Part shown: in pieces, positions 1-7,346 of the stretch | How positions within the stretch are numbered: position 1 is the first letter of the stretch | How the letters are laid out: the number at the start of each line of letters is the position of its first letter | Assembly (NCBI GenBank): GCA_013002475.1 | Contig: JABDJM010000293.1 | Location: 1-10,127 of the forward strand | Direction: 5' to 3' | DNA from: Saprospiraceae bacterium | Lineage (GTDB): Bacteria; Bacteroidota; Bacteroidia; Chitinophagales; Saprospiraceae | DNA: 10,127 nt | Translations under genes and position numbers: made by a program | Notes under the pieces: model-generated | Seen by the model: the letters and a program-made list of their open reading frames with translations, nothing else | What the model was told of the DNA's origin: nothing | The model's database searches: none

Positions 1-170
1 GTTGTATTCTGAGCCAGAGCCTGCATTTCATCAAGGGAAATGGGAGGATATATTACTTCTCCGGGTTCTCTTACCGGGATCTCAGGTTTAGCATCTGCTA
101 CCTGGGTTTCTTTAGGCTGGCAAGAAATAAAGAAAATTGAGAAAAGCAGAAAGGGTAATAGGTGTTTCAT
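1..170 (-). CDS. Lipoprotein of unknown function, N-terminal part only
   Basis: The reverse strand reads from an ATG at 170 to the window edge, giving 56 complete codons with no stop. The N-terminus is MKHLLPFLLFSIFFISCQPK: a short basic start, a hydrophobic stretch, then a Cys at residue 17 in a lipobox-like FISC setting. This indicates export and lipid attachment, seen directly as a signal-peptide pattern. The visible mature part is Pro- and Glu-rich (residues 18-45), a typical flexible lipoprotein linker. It starts 12 bases after the stop of the PorT-family barrel gene on the same strand, so the two are probably cotranscribed. The rest of the protein lies outside the window, so the domain and function cannot be judged. 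Acidic residues after the Cys fit the Bacteroidota surface-export trend only loosely. Confidence 0.72.
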   Translation of the reverse strand, partial: MKHLLPFLLFSIFFISCQPKETQVADAKPEIPVREPGEVIYPPISLDEMQALAQNT

Positions 171-182
171 ATCCCAAAGGTA

Positions 183-803
183 TTATAAACTGTATTCTAT
201 ACGAAAGGTCAACCAACGATTGACCATAGACCTTGAAACCAAAGGTGCGTCCCTTGAGTCAAAAAGCCTTGTAAGCCCTTTATTAAATCTTAAAGTGAGG
301 GCCCAACTAGGATTGAATTGATAACCCAGACCTAAATGTAGACTCACGTCATTCTCTTTGAAGAGATCGGTTTGACCCTCAAAGTTTGAGTTTAGGGCCT
401 TGGAGGAAAAAAGCCTTCCGTATGAGAAGCCTCCCAGGGCAAAAACCCTGAAATATTCCCCATCCTCTATGTACCAATCATAATATCGAAGAAGGACGGG
501 CACCTGTATATAATTGACATCAATTTTCAATTGAGGGAAAGGACTCTGCCCGCCAATGAGCTCGCTTCGGCTCCCTCTTTGGCTAAAGCTCAGTTCCATA
601 CCCAAGGACATTTTTTCATGAAAATATACATCACCCCGGATACCTACATTCAATCCAACCTTATTGAAGCCCGCGAAGTCATCCCCGTCTATTTGACAAG
701 CATTTATCCCGCCAAGCAGGGTAGCACCAAATATGCCCTGGCCAAGTAGGGAAGAACATACCCCAAGGGAAAGTGTTATAGTAAAAAGAATGATCTTATA
801 CAT
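183..803 (-). CDS. PorT-family outer-membrane beta-barrel protein
   Basis: This is a 206-residue protein when started at the ATG at 803. An in-frame ATG at 845 would add 14 residues ahead of the signal peptide and is less likely. A signal peptide covers about residues 1-21, with likely cleavage before Gln22 (SLLG|QGIFG). The segment GGINACQIDGDDFAGFNKVG (31-50) is the hallmark N-terminal region of PorT-type barrels (outer membrane protein beta-barrel family, PF13568). Alternating aromatic strands follow, and the protein ends in a strand (FRIEYSL). The length matches the family, about 200-250 residues. The family is large and most members have no known function. PorT itself is needed for T9SS secretion in Porphyromonas, but this gene is not shown to be that ortholog. 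It is followed 12 bases later by a lipoprotein gene and is transcribed away from the T9SS cluster. Confidence 0.82.
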   Translation of the reverse strand: MYKIILFTITLSLGVCSSLLGQGIFGATLLGGINACQIDGDDFAGFNKVGLNVGIRGDVYFHEKMSLGMELSFSQRGSRSELIGGQSPFPQLKIDVNYIQVPVLLRYYDWYIEDGEYFRVFALGGFSYGRLFSSKALNSNFEGQTDLFKENDVSLHLGLGYQFNPSWALTLRFNKGLTRLFDSRDAPLVSRSMVNRWLTFRIEYSL

Positions 804-832
804 CCGTGGAAATAGATTTATAAAACGAAGAT

Positions 833-859
833 AGGCAAAACCCAATGCTGAGTTTGCCT
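833..859. repeat. Inverted repeat in the divergent promoter region
   Basis: AGGCAAA at 833-839 is matched by its exact reverse complement TTTGCCT at 853-859, with a 13-base spacer. The arms are 20 bases apart centre to centre, about two helical turns. It sits in the 114-base gap between the divergent genes starting at 803 and 918. Each arm also contains TTTG reading outward, similar to the -33 element of Bacteroidota promoters. No well-spaced -7 partner was found on either strand. The nearest motif for the plus-strand gene is CATATTTG at 893-900, one mismatch from TAnnTTTG and without a matching -33. A regulator site is possible, but a 7-base match could be chance. Confidence 0.28.
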
Positions 860-917
860 GATATTTTCAGCCTTAGATAAGCCTTTATTTATCATATTTG
901 CAGCTTAGTTCTCATCC

Positions 918-1199
918 ATGAAATTCACCAAACATTCCTTAAAGAAACTGGAAACCCTACTCGCAGACATCGATTACGAGATTATCTACGGAAAGGGGAA
1001 CTTCCACAGTGGTTACGCTATTGTGGAAGAGCAGCGAAAAATTGTGGTCAATCGCTATTTTGAAACAGAAGCAAGGATAAATAGTCTGCTTGACATTATC
1101 GATCAGATCCAGGTCCCGGAGGACAGCCTGGATGAAAAGCAGTTGGAGTACCTTAATGAAGTCTATCAATTTCTGGAGCAAAGGGCCAATTCACAATAA
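918..1199 (+). CDS. Conserved small Bacteroidota protein of unknown function (93 aa)
   Basis: This is a 93-residue soluble protein with no signal peptide, membrane segment or cysteine. The N-terminal half holds the segment YEIIYGKGNFHSGYAIVEEQ (20-39) followed by KIVVNRYFETEARIN (41-55). This resembles a small conserved hypothetical family that I recall from many Bacteroidota; the recall is from memory and was not checked. The C-terminal third is predicted helical and acidic. The ATG at 918 is the first in frame and gives the expected N-terminus. The gene lies 15 bases before the TTG start of the PhnP-like hydrolase, in the same reading frame, so cotranscription is likely. No function is known to me. 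The coding signal is supported by the compact spacing and by the family-like motif. Confidence 0.75.
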   Translation: MKFTKHSLKKLETLLADIDYEIIYGKGNFHSGYAIVEEQRKIVVNRYFETEARINSLLDIIDQIQVPEDSLDEKQLEYLNEVYQFLEQRANSQ

Positions 1200-1214
1200 G
1201 TCAAAATCAAAAGT

Positions 1215-1979
1215 TTGGAAATAACGATTTTGGGGACGGGTACATCGCAAGGAGTTCCCGTCATTGGCTGTACCTGTGATGTTTGTCTGTCTGCAGATCC
1301 AAAGGACAAAAGGCTTAGATGTTCAATCTATATCAAAAATGAAGAAGAAGCCTTTGTGGTCGATGTCGGCCCGGATTTTCGACAGCAGATCCTGAGGGAA
1401 AAGATCAACCTGATGGACGCCGTTTTGATCACCCATGAGCACAATGACCATGTTATCGGGATGGATGATCTACGCCCCTTCAATTTCATGCACAAAAAGG
1501 ATATGCCGATCTATTGCACCACTCAGGTACAGAAACAAATTAAAGAGCGATTCGCTTATGCTTTTGAGTACAACCCCTATCCTGGTGCACCTCGCTTCAA
1601 GCTCAAGGATCTTGATCCTGTAAAATCTCTCCAACTTGGATCTTTTTCCATACTTCCGATTCCTGTTTTTCACGGCGGCTTGCCTGTTCTGGGATTCAGG
1701 GTTGCAGACTTCACCTATATAACCGATGCCAATGAGATCCCTGATTCTTCCATGGAATTGATCGAGGGTACAAAAACCCTGGTATTGAATGCCTTGCACC
1801 ATCGTCCCCACCATTCGCATTTCAACCTTGAGCAGGCTCTGGCGATGGTGGAGAAGATAAACCCTGAGAGAACTTTTTTAACACATATAAGCCACTATAT
1901 GGGCAAGGCTGAAGAGATCAACCCAAGCCTTCCTGATAACGTTCAATTGGCCTACGATGGCCAGAAAATATCCCTTTAA
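1215..1979 (+). CDS. PhnP-like metallo-beta-lactamase-fold hydrolase
   Basis: This is a 254-residue cytosolic enzyme of the metallo-beta-lactamase superfamily, closest to PhnP-type phosphodiesterases. The visible metal site is HEHNDH (His74, His76, Asp78, His79), with His153 (VFHGG), Asp171 (ITDAN) and His224/His227 (THISH) completing a two-metal centre. A Cys trio, GCTCDVC (Cys19, Cys21, Cys24), matches the extra structural zinc site of PhnP. PhnP cleaves cyclic ribose phosphates in phosphonate use. No phn genes are nearby, so the physiological substrate here is unknown and probably different. The start codon is TTG at 1215. The stop of the preceding gene (1197-1199) is in the same frame and no ATG lies between. 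The resulting N-terminus, [15 protein letters not shown], is exactly where the family begins. It shares one base with the next gene (TAATG), suggesting translational coupling. Confidence 0.9.
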   Translation: MEITILGTGTSQGVPVIGCTCDVCLSADPKDKRLRCSIYIKNEEEAFVVDVGPDFRQQILREKINLMDAVLITHEHNDHVIGMDDLRPFNFMHKKDMPIYCTTQVQKQIKERFAYAFEYNPYPGAPRFKLKDLDPVKSLQLGSFSILPIPVFHGGLPVLGFRVADFTYITDANEIPDSSMELIEGTKTLVLNALHHRPHHSHFNLEQALAMVEKINPERTFLTHISHYMGKAEEINPSLPDNVQLAYDGQKISL

Positions 1980-4027
1980 TGGCCAATCGTTTGCAATTTG
2001 AATCCAGTCCTTATCTACTACAACATGCAAATAATCCGGTGGACTGGTATCCATGGGGTGATGAAGCCCTGAACCTTGCCAAAGAAAAAAATCTGCCAAT
2101 ATTAGTGAGCATTGGATACGCCACCTGCCATTGGTGCCACGTGATGGAAAGGGAAAGCTTCGAGGATAATGAGGTGGCTGCCTTCATGAACGAGCACTTC
2201 GTGAACATCAAAGTTGATAGAGAAGAAAGACCAGATCTGGATCAGATCTATATGAATGCCTGCCAAATAATTAATGGTTCAGGGGGATGGCCATTAAACT
2301 GTTTTTTGCTGCCCGATGGGAGACCCTTTTATGCCAATACCTATTTCCCCCCCAAGTCTGGATATCGCCGACCATCCTGGAGGCAAGTATTGGAAAACAT
2401 ATCCAGAAACTTTCACGAAAAACCGGAGGTGGTTCAAACCCAGGCAGAGAAATTAATGGAGATCATTTCAGGGGATTCGGCACTTGGGTCGATAAAGTCC
2501 GGCGGACTTTCATCTGGAACAGATCTACCCAGGGAGTACTTTGACACCGCCTTTGACAAAATGAAACTTCGGTTTGACCGGATTTATGGAGGCTTTGGTA
2601 CCGCCCCTAAATTTCCTGGTACCCATTCATTGACTTTTCTTCTTCGATACGGCCTCCAATTTTCTAATGAAGAGGCTATTTCACATGTCCGAAAAAGCAT
2701 AATGGCTTTGGTCCGTGGAGGCATCTTTGATCACCTTGGCGGCGGCTTTGCCAGGTATACTGTCGATCAGGCCTGGGTAGTGCCTCATTTCGAAAAAATG
2801 CTTTATGACAATGGTCTGATCTTGGGCTTAATAGGAACTTATTTGTCCTATTTTCCTGAGGAAGAAGAGATGGTTGATGCCTGGAAAAAAACGTATACCT
2901 GGCTTTATCGTGAGATGTTGGGAGACCAGCTTTTTTATTCTGCAATAGATGCAGATAGTGAAGGGGAAGAAGGAAGATTTTATGTTTGGGATTACTCGGA
3001 ATTAACTGACAACATTTCTTCAGAAGACCAGGCGAAATTTGATCTGGTGTATAATATCAAGGCCGAGGGTAATTGGGAGGGGAAAAATATTCTTAACCGC
3101 ATAAGTGCCTGGGAGGATATTGCAAGACGGGTCGAACTTCAGGGACCGGAACTCAGGGATTCAATTGAAGAAATTGGAGACAGACTGCTAGCACTACGGG
3201 AAAAACGTATTAGGCCTATTACTGACGATAAGCAGATCCTTGCATGGAATGGACTTCTATTGTCTGGCATCCTTAAGGGCGCTCATCTGTTAACAGAAGA
3301 ACAACTCAACCAAACTCGGCTTCTTTTTGAAAAGGTTCGAGAATTTTTCCCGAACAAGGATAGAACACAGTTACACCGGTTAGTAAAAGAGGGTAGTGCG
3401 AAACAAGTAGGATTCCTGGAGGATTTTGCATTCTTTATTAATGCTCTTTTAGATGCTTATGAAGTATTTTGGGATACAGAGTTATTAAAAGAAGCAAAGC
3501 ACTGGATGGAAATTGCCTGGGATCTTTTCCATGATTCTGAACATCCTTTGTTCTTTTTTAGTCAGGGTGATCAGGCAAATTTGATCCACCGGGCCAAGGA
3601 ATTTGAAGACGGAGCTCTTCCAAGCGCTAACGGGGTCATGGCTAGATCGCTATATCGTCTGGGGCTCCTATTTGATAAGCCAGAGTGGAGAGAGAAATCC
3701 GAACATATGCTTGAGCATCTTAAATCTATGATCAGAGACCATCCTCTTTCTTCGGGGCTTTGGCTTGATTCGGCTTTGCATTGGAATCATGGGGATGTAG
3801 AAATTGCAATTGTTGGTAAGGAGGCGGTCACTTGGGCAAAAAGTATTTTAAGATATTTGAAACTAAGGCCTGTGATCATGGTAAACACTGAAAGAGATGA
3901 TTCCTTTCCATTGCTGGAGGGAAGAGGGGTTGAAGGAAGCACCCTAATCTATATTTGCAAAAACTACGCATGTCACAAACCGGCTGAAAATGTGAAAGAA
4001 GCGGTGCAATTATTGTCTCATATTTAA
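1979..4027 (+). CDS. DUF255 thioredoxin-fold protein (YyaL / SPATA20 family)
   Basis: This is a 682-residue protein, full length for the YyaL/SPATA20 family. The N-terminal thioredoxin-like domain (about 1-160) opens with [20 protein letters not shown] and carries CHWCH at 50-54, the family's redox-type CxxC motif. [11 protein letters not shown] (78-88) and [16 protein letters not shown] follow. The remainder is the (alpha/alpha)6 sugar-isomerase-like region, recognisable by [52 protein letters not shown] and [12 protein letters not shown]. No signal peptide is seen, so it is cytosolic. The biochemical activity of the family is not established; a redox role is inferred from CxxC only. The ATG at 1979 overlaps the TAA of the hydrolase gene by one base, and the family N-terminus supports this start. 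Any link to the downstream T9SS genes rests on adjacency alone. Confidence 0.93.
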   Translation: MANRLQFESSPYLLQHANNPVDWYPWGDEALNLAKEKNLPILVSIGYATCHWCHVMERESFEDNEVAAFMNEHFVNIKVDREERPDLDQIYMNACQIINGSGGWPLNCFLLPDGRPFYANTYFPPKSGYRRPSWRQVLENISRNFHEKPEVVQTQAEKLMEIISGDSALGSIKSGGLSSGTDLPREYFDTAFDKMKLRFDRIYGGFGTAPKFPGTHSLTFLLRYGLQFSNEEAISHVRKSIMALVRGGIFDHLGGGFARYTVDQAWVVPHFEKMLYDNGLILGLIGTYLSYFPEEEEMVDAWKKTYTWLYREMLGDQLFYSAIDADSEGEEGRFYVWDYSELTDNISSEDQAKFDLVYNIKAEGNWEGKNILNRISAWEDIARRVELQGPELRDSIEEIGDRLLALREKRIRPITDDKQILAWNGLLLSGILKGAHLLTEEQLNQTRLLFEKVREFFPNKDRTQLHRLVKEGSAKQVGFLEDFAFFINALLDAYEVFWDTELLKEAKHWMEIAWDLFHDSEHPLFFFSQGDQANLIHRAKEFEDGALPSANGVMARSLYRLGLLFDKPEWREKSEHMLEHLKSMIRDHPLSSGLWLDSALHWNHGDVEIAIVGKEAVTWAKSILRYLKLRPVIMVNTERDDSFPLLEGRGVEGSTLIYICKNYACHKPAENVKEAVQLLSHI

Positions 4028-4072
4028 GTTACTATATTGCTCCCTATAACTAAAAACGAACCTAGAATAAGG

Positions 4073-5047
4073 TTGAAGAAATATACCCTGCCCCTTATTA
4101 TTCTTCTGTTTCCCCTGGTAATCATTGCCCAGCAAAAAGAGCATTACAGCATGTATATGTTAAACACCCCCGCTTTCAATCCGGGTGTAGTTGGCATGTC
4201 GGGTACCTTAGAAGGTACACTGGTATACAGAGATCAATGGGCAGGATTGGAAGGAGCTCCCCGACAGGCAAATTTTAATATGCAAATGCCATTTATGTTG
4301 ATCGGTGGTGGGATCGGCTTTGATCTGAATTCGGATAACAGAGGTGCCACCCAGGATCTTTCAGCAGGGCTAAGCTATTCCTATTTATTAAGAATAAACC
4401 AGGAAAACAGATTAGGCCTTGGGCTTCGGGCTGGGTTTTACCAAAGAAGTCTTGATGGTTCAAAGCTCCGTGCTCCTGAGGGTTCTTATGAGCTTGGAAT
4501 AAACCATAATGATCCTCTACTTCCTGAGATCAGCGTTTCAGGTTTGTCCCCTTTGGTGGATGCAGGGATCTATTGGATCAATTCCAACTTCGAATTCGGA
4601 GTGTCGGCTCAAAACCTGATTCCAAATGGCCCACAACTGGATATAAACGGGACAACCACATTAGAATATCAGCAAGAGGTAAATGTGACAGCTTTTGGAC
4701 AGACCTCATTTGAAATAGGAAGCTCCATATCTGTCAAACCAAGCGTCCTTGTCCGTACTGCTTTCGTTGAGACAGAAACACATGTGAGTATTTCGGGATA
4801 TTATGAGGATTTTCTTATGCTTGGAGTCAGTTACCGTGGGTTAGAAGCAAATACTCAGGATGCAATTTCTATCTTGGGAGGAGTTCAGATCAATGACAAG
4901 CTATTTTTGGCCTATTCCTATGATCTAACCCTTTCGGATCTGGCCCTTGTAAGCAATGGATCTCATGAAATATTGCTTAGCTATAACCTGGGAAGACCCA
5001 TTGGTCAGGGGAGGCCACCAAAGGTGATTTATAATCCAAGATTTTAG
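4073..5047 (+). CDS. porP: PorP/SprF-family outer-membrane protein of the T9SS
   Basis: This is a member of the PorP/SprF family (TIGR03519), beta-barrel proteins that act at the outer membrane in T9SS secretion and gliding. The family signature follows the signal peptide: HYSMYMLNTPAFNPGVVGMS, then YRDQWAGLEGAPRQANFNMQ. Regular amphipathic strands run to the end. No ATG is available. TTG at 4073 gives a 324-residue protein starting MKKYTLPLIILL, a textbook signal peptide ending near VIIAQ|Q. A TTG at 4037, in frame and 12 bases after an in-frame stop, would add 12 residues and cannot be excluded. It follows the DUF255 gene closely and precedes gldK by 202 bases. The order porP then gldKLMN is that of the Porphyromonas por locus and supports a dedicated T9SS role rather than one of the many scattered SprF paralogs. 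Confidence 0.9.
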   Translation: MKKYTLPLIILLFPLVIIAQQKEHYSMYMLNTPAFNPGVVGMSGTLEGTLVYRDQWAGLEGAPRQANFNMQMPFMLIGGGIGFDLNSDNRGATQDLSAGLSYSYLLRINQENRLGLGLRAGFYQRSLDGSKLRAPEGSYELGINHNDPLLPEISVSGLSPLVDAGIYWINSNFEFGVSAQNLIPNGPQLDINGTTTLEYQQEVNVTAFGQTSFEIGSSISVKPSVLVRTAFVETETHVSISGYYEDFLMLGVSYRGLEANTQDAISILGGVQINDKLFLAYSYDLTLSDLALVSNGSHEILLSYNLGRPIGQGRPPKVIYNPRF

Positions 5048-5110
5048 CATTTCTTGGAATGGAATTTGAGTTAAGGGAGCATATCCTATACTATAGCGAA
5101 AAAGCGGACG

Positions 5111-5197
5111 TTTGATAAACACTCAAAAGACCAGAAAAGCCAATATTTACGGCGTTTTTTAATCTTTTGATAAGTAGAGAATTCAAGGTATATTTAC
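5111..5197 (+). repeat. Two copies of promoter-like words upstream of gldK
   Basis: TTTGATAA occurs at 5111-5118 and again at 5166-5173. ATATTTAC occurs at 5143-5150 and again at 5190-5197. Their order is the same in both copies: first word, then second word. The distance between words differs, 32 bases in the first copy and 24 in the second, so this is not a simple tandem duplication. Only the second copy has the spacing expected of a Bacteroidota promoter. The first could be a decayed promoter, a regulator site or chance in AT-rich DNA. The stretch 5048-5110 before it shows no further structure that I can see. Confidence 0.4.
5166..5196 (+). promoter_or_regulatory. Candidate gldK promoter (Bacteroidota sigma-A type)
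   Basis: TTTG at 5166-5169 and TATATTTA at 5189-5196 are separated by 19 bases. This fits the known Bacteroidota pattern of a -33 TTTG and a -7 TAnnTTTG, with one mismatch in the last position of the -7 box. Transcription would begin near 5203, leaving a leader of about 47 bases before the gldK ATG. An AGGAGA at 5227-5232 lies 17 bases before the start codon, rather far for a Shine-Dalgarno sequence. The match was found by eye and has no experimental support here. Confidence 0.5.
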
Positions 5198-5249
5198 CGT
5201 CGCTTTAGGCGGAGCAAGTCTTCATTAGGAGAAAAACTCGGGTGTAAAC

Positions 5250-6488
5250 ATGAAAAATCTATTGAAAGCTATTACAGTTCTGGCTGTTTTCATTGTATTG
5301 CTGTCTTCCTGCGGGACACAGCAAAATGGCCAGCTGATCGGCGTGTTGGAAAGACCAACTTGGAAAGGGATCAACCCATATGGAATGGTGTACATTCCAT
5401 CAGGAACCCTTCATATTGGTCCAAATGACCAGGATATTACCAGCACATTTATTCAAAGGCCGAAATCCATTTCTATCCAGGGCTTCTACATGGATGACAC
5501 GGAGATCACCAATAATGAATACCGACAATTTGTGAATTGGGTAAGAGATTCAATCGCTCATACATTACTAGGAAATCTTTATGAAGATGAATATGGTAAT
5601 GAATTGGTAGACTGGAGCTACTACATTGATTGGTCTGATGAGACTTTGGAGGAAATGTTCTATCAGGGAGATGATCAATTTTCAGGAAAGAAGGAAATGG
5701 ATGTCTCTCAAATGAATTACGAATACGAGTGGCTTGATTGGCAGGCTGCAGCGCACAAGAAAAACGTTTCTCGAGGATCCCTTATCAAGCGTAATACTGT
5801 AAATATTTACCCTGACACCCTAGTATGGGTTAGAGACTTTGCTTACTCCTATAATGAGCCATATACCCGAAATTATTTTTGGCACCCAGCCTTTGATGAT
5901 TATCCGGTAGTAGGTATTGATTGGGAAACTGCTAATGCTTTTACTTATTGGAGAACAAAACTTTGGAATGCCTATCAGGCTAATGGAGTTAACACAGAGG
6001 AGTTTAGATTGCCTACCGAGCATGAGTGGGAGTATGCAGCCCGAGGAGGTCATGATCTAGCACCTTATCCATGGGGAGGACCCTATATCAGAAATACCAA
6101 AGGATGTTTGTTGGCAAACTTTAAACCCGGCCGAGGAAATTATCCTGAAGACGGGGGACAGTATACAGTTAAAGCAGACGCATATTTCCCAAATGATTAT
6201 GGGCTTTATAATATGTCAGGAAATGTGGCAGAATGGACTTCTACTGCTTATCATGAGAATGCCTACTCGTTCTTACATGATTTAAATCCTGACTTACGCT
6301 ACGATGCAACTGAAAACGACAGCGAAGCACAAAAAAGGAAAACGATTAGGGGCGGATCCTGGAAGGATATCGCTTACTTTTTGCAGAATGGTACCAGGCA
6401 CTGGGAATACCAAGACACTACTAAGTCTTATATAGGTTTCCGATGTGCACTTACCTTCTTGGGTCGATCGGTCAACGACTTTAACTAG
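5250..6488 (+). CDS. gldK: T9SS / gliding motility lipoprotein GldK (PorK)
   Basis: This 412-residue outer-membrane lipoprotein forms, with GldN, the periplasmic ring of the T9SS. The signal peptide ends in the lipobox LLSSC with Cys21. The body has the formylglycine-generating-enzyme (FGE/sulfatase-modifying) fold: GMVYIPSGTLHIG (45-57), MDDTEITNNEYRQF (81-94), RLPTEHEWEYAARGG (253-267), NMSGNVAEW (321-329), RGGSW (367-371) and GFRCA (396-400). An insertion of about 110 residues, roughly 100-210, splits the domain and is typical of GldK. The stretch after RGGSW has no cysteine where true FGE enzymes carry catalytic ones, so the fold is structural here, as expected for the family. The ATG at 5250 gives the signal peptide directly. 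A hairpin lies immediately after the stop, separating this gene from gldL. Confidence 0.96.
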   Translation: MKNLLKAITVLAVFIVLLSSCGTQQNGQLIGVLERPTWKGINPYGMVYIPSGTLHIGPNDQDITSTFIQRPKSISIQGFYMDDTEITNNEYRQFVNWVRDSIAHTLLGNLYEDEYGNELVDWSYYIDWSDETLEEMFYQGDDQFSGKKEMDVSQMNYEYEWLDWQAAAHKKNVSRGSLIKRNTVNIYPDTLVWVRDFAYSYNEPYTRNYFWHPAFDDYPVVGIDWETANAFTYWRTKLWNAYQANGVNTEEFRLPTEHEWEYAARGGHDLAPYPWGGPYIRNTKGCLLANFKPGRGNYPEDGGQYTVKADAYFPNDYGLYNMSGNVAEWTSTAYHENAYSFLHDLNPDLRYDATENDSEAQKRKTIRGGSWKDIAYFLQNGTRHWEYQDTTKSYIGFRCALTFLGRSVNDFN

Positions 6489-6493
6489 ACCTG

Positions 6494-6535
6494 ATAACAA
6501 GGGGAACATTAACTGTTCCCCTTGTTATTTGAGTT
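6494..6535 (+). terminator. Strong hairpin between gldK and gldL, likely terminator or attenuator
   Basis: ATAACAAGGGGAACA at 6494-6508 pairs perfectly over 15 bp with 6514-6528, leaving a 5-base loop (TTAAC). The stem begins six bases after the gldK stop. The following bases are TTGAGTTTT, a broken rather than continuous T run. It could therefore be a leaky terminator, or a structure that stabilises the 3' end of the gldK transcript after processing. Its position inside an otherwise co-oriented T9SS cluster is notable. Confidence 0.78.
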
Positions 6536-6625
6536 TTCCAATTACCATGATAATAAACTGAACCTTCACTTTAACTTCTGCCAAAGGGCAGGTATAACGA
6601 ATTTGGTTTTTGACTGTTTGTAACT

Positions 6626-6655
6626 TTTGGAACTTACTTCGTTATGATAAATGTG
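6626..6655 (+). promoter_or_regulatory. Candidate promoter for gldLMN
   Basis: TTTG at 6626-6629 and TAAATGTG at 6648-6655 are 18 bases apart, close to the Bacteroidota -33/-7 arrangement with one mismatch in the -7 box. Transcription would start near 6662, giving a leader of about 63 bases to the gldL ATG. The surrounding gap (6536-6724) is T-rich with several more TTTG words at 6602-6620, so the -33 assignment is uncertain. The leader also contains AACCTACTAA (6680-6689) and AACCTATTAA (6703-6712), a near-repeat 23 bases apart. The gap holds no gene that I can support. Confidence 0.42.
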
Positions 6656-6724
6656 GTACGGTTATTTATAATAGATAACAACCTACTAACTTCAAATTCA
6701 TTAACCTATTAAAAGTTCGAAGAA

Positions 6725-7306
6725 ATGGCATTTTACAAGTCTTCTTGGTTCAAGTATTTAAAGAATCTCATTATCGGGGTCGGAGCAGCGATCGTAATGC
6801 TTGGAGCACTTTTCAAAATCCAATCCTGGGAAGGTGGTGGTCTTATGTTGACCATTGGTCTGTGTACTGAAGCTTTCCTTTTTACCCTTTTAGGTTTATT
6901 ACCTCCAGAAAAAGATTATTACTGGGAAAAACTATATCCCGGTCTTGAAAAATACGATTCCACTATCGCACCAATTACGGAAGGTGAGGCAGTTGCAGCT
7001 ATCAATGGAGAAGTTGTTGAACAACAACTTGGTGGTATGCTTAATGAACTTCAAAGTATGTCCAAATCCCTTGGGTCTTTAAAAGCCCTTCAGGAAGTTG
7101 ATTTCGCTGGTACTTCTGAGCAAGTGGCCGCTATGAGTAATTTTTATACTCGTATGAATGAAGCAATGGGCAACCTTAGCGATTCTTTGGAGGATACAGT
7201 TGCTTATAAAGACCAATTGGCAGCCTTGAACAAAAACCTTGGATCATTGAATAATGTCTACGGAAATGTTCTTACTGCAATGTCTAACATAGGCGGAAAT
7301 AACTAA
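6725..7306 (+). CDS. gldL: T9SS / gliding motor inner-membrane protein GldL (PorL)
   Basis: This 193-residue inner-membrane protein forms the stator-like ring of the GldLM proton-driven motor. The N-terminus carries two hydrophobic helices, about residues 13-31 (LKNLIIGVGAAIVMLGAL starting at 12) and 38-60. The second holds Glu49 in LCTEAFLF, the position of the membrane-buried glutamate shown to matter for proton use in Flavobacterium johnsoniae GldL. FKIQSWEGG between the helices is also a family motif. The rest (about 62-193) is a cytoplasmic helical, coiled-coil-like tail rich in Asn, Leu and Ser. It is shorter than Porphyromonas PorL and nearer the Flavobacterium length. The ATG at 6725 gives the conserved N-terminus. 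It is separated from gldK by a hairpin and probably heads a gldLMN transcript, with gldM 40 bases downstream. Confidence 0.96.
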   Translation: MAFYKSSWFKYLKNLIIGVGAAIVMLGALFKIQSWEGGGLMLTIGLCTEAFLFTLLGLLPPEKDYYWEKLYPGLEKYDSTIAPITEGEAVAAINGEVVEQQLGGMLNELQSMSKSLGSLKALQEVDFAGTSEQVAAMSNFYTRMNEAMGNLSDSLEDTVAYKDQLAALNKNLGSLNNVYGNVLTAMSNIGGNN

Positions 7307-7346
7307 TTCCTGTTATCGTAGTTTTTCATTTTAAAAAAAGAAGATA

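Noticed and set aside
40..321. Open frame of 93 codons on the plus strand
   Set aside because: It lies across the minus-strand lipoprotein start and the barrel C-terminus, which have clear signal-peptide and family patterns. Its own product has no recognisable feature.
531..749. Open frame of 72 codons on the plus strand
   Set aside because: It is antisense to the PorT-family barrel and has low-complexity content with no family pattern.
183..803. Reading the barrel protein as a lipoprotein because of Cys16
   Set aside because: The context LGVC has Val before the Cys, which does not fit a lipobox, and a normal cleavage site before Gln22 is available.
1470..1820. Open frame of 116 codons on the minus strand inside the PhnP-like gene
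   Set aside because: The opposite strand encodes an intact metal-site protein; the antisense product has no recognisable domain.
5139..5160. Possible terminator after porP (GCC, AT-rich loop, GGC, then a T run)
   Set aside because: The stem is only three base pairs; the T run alone is not enough to call a terminator.
6661..6679. Palindrome-like GTTAT ... ATAAC upstream of gldL
   Set aside because: Arms of only five bases in AT-rich DNA are expected by chance.
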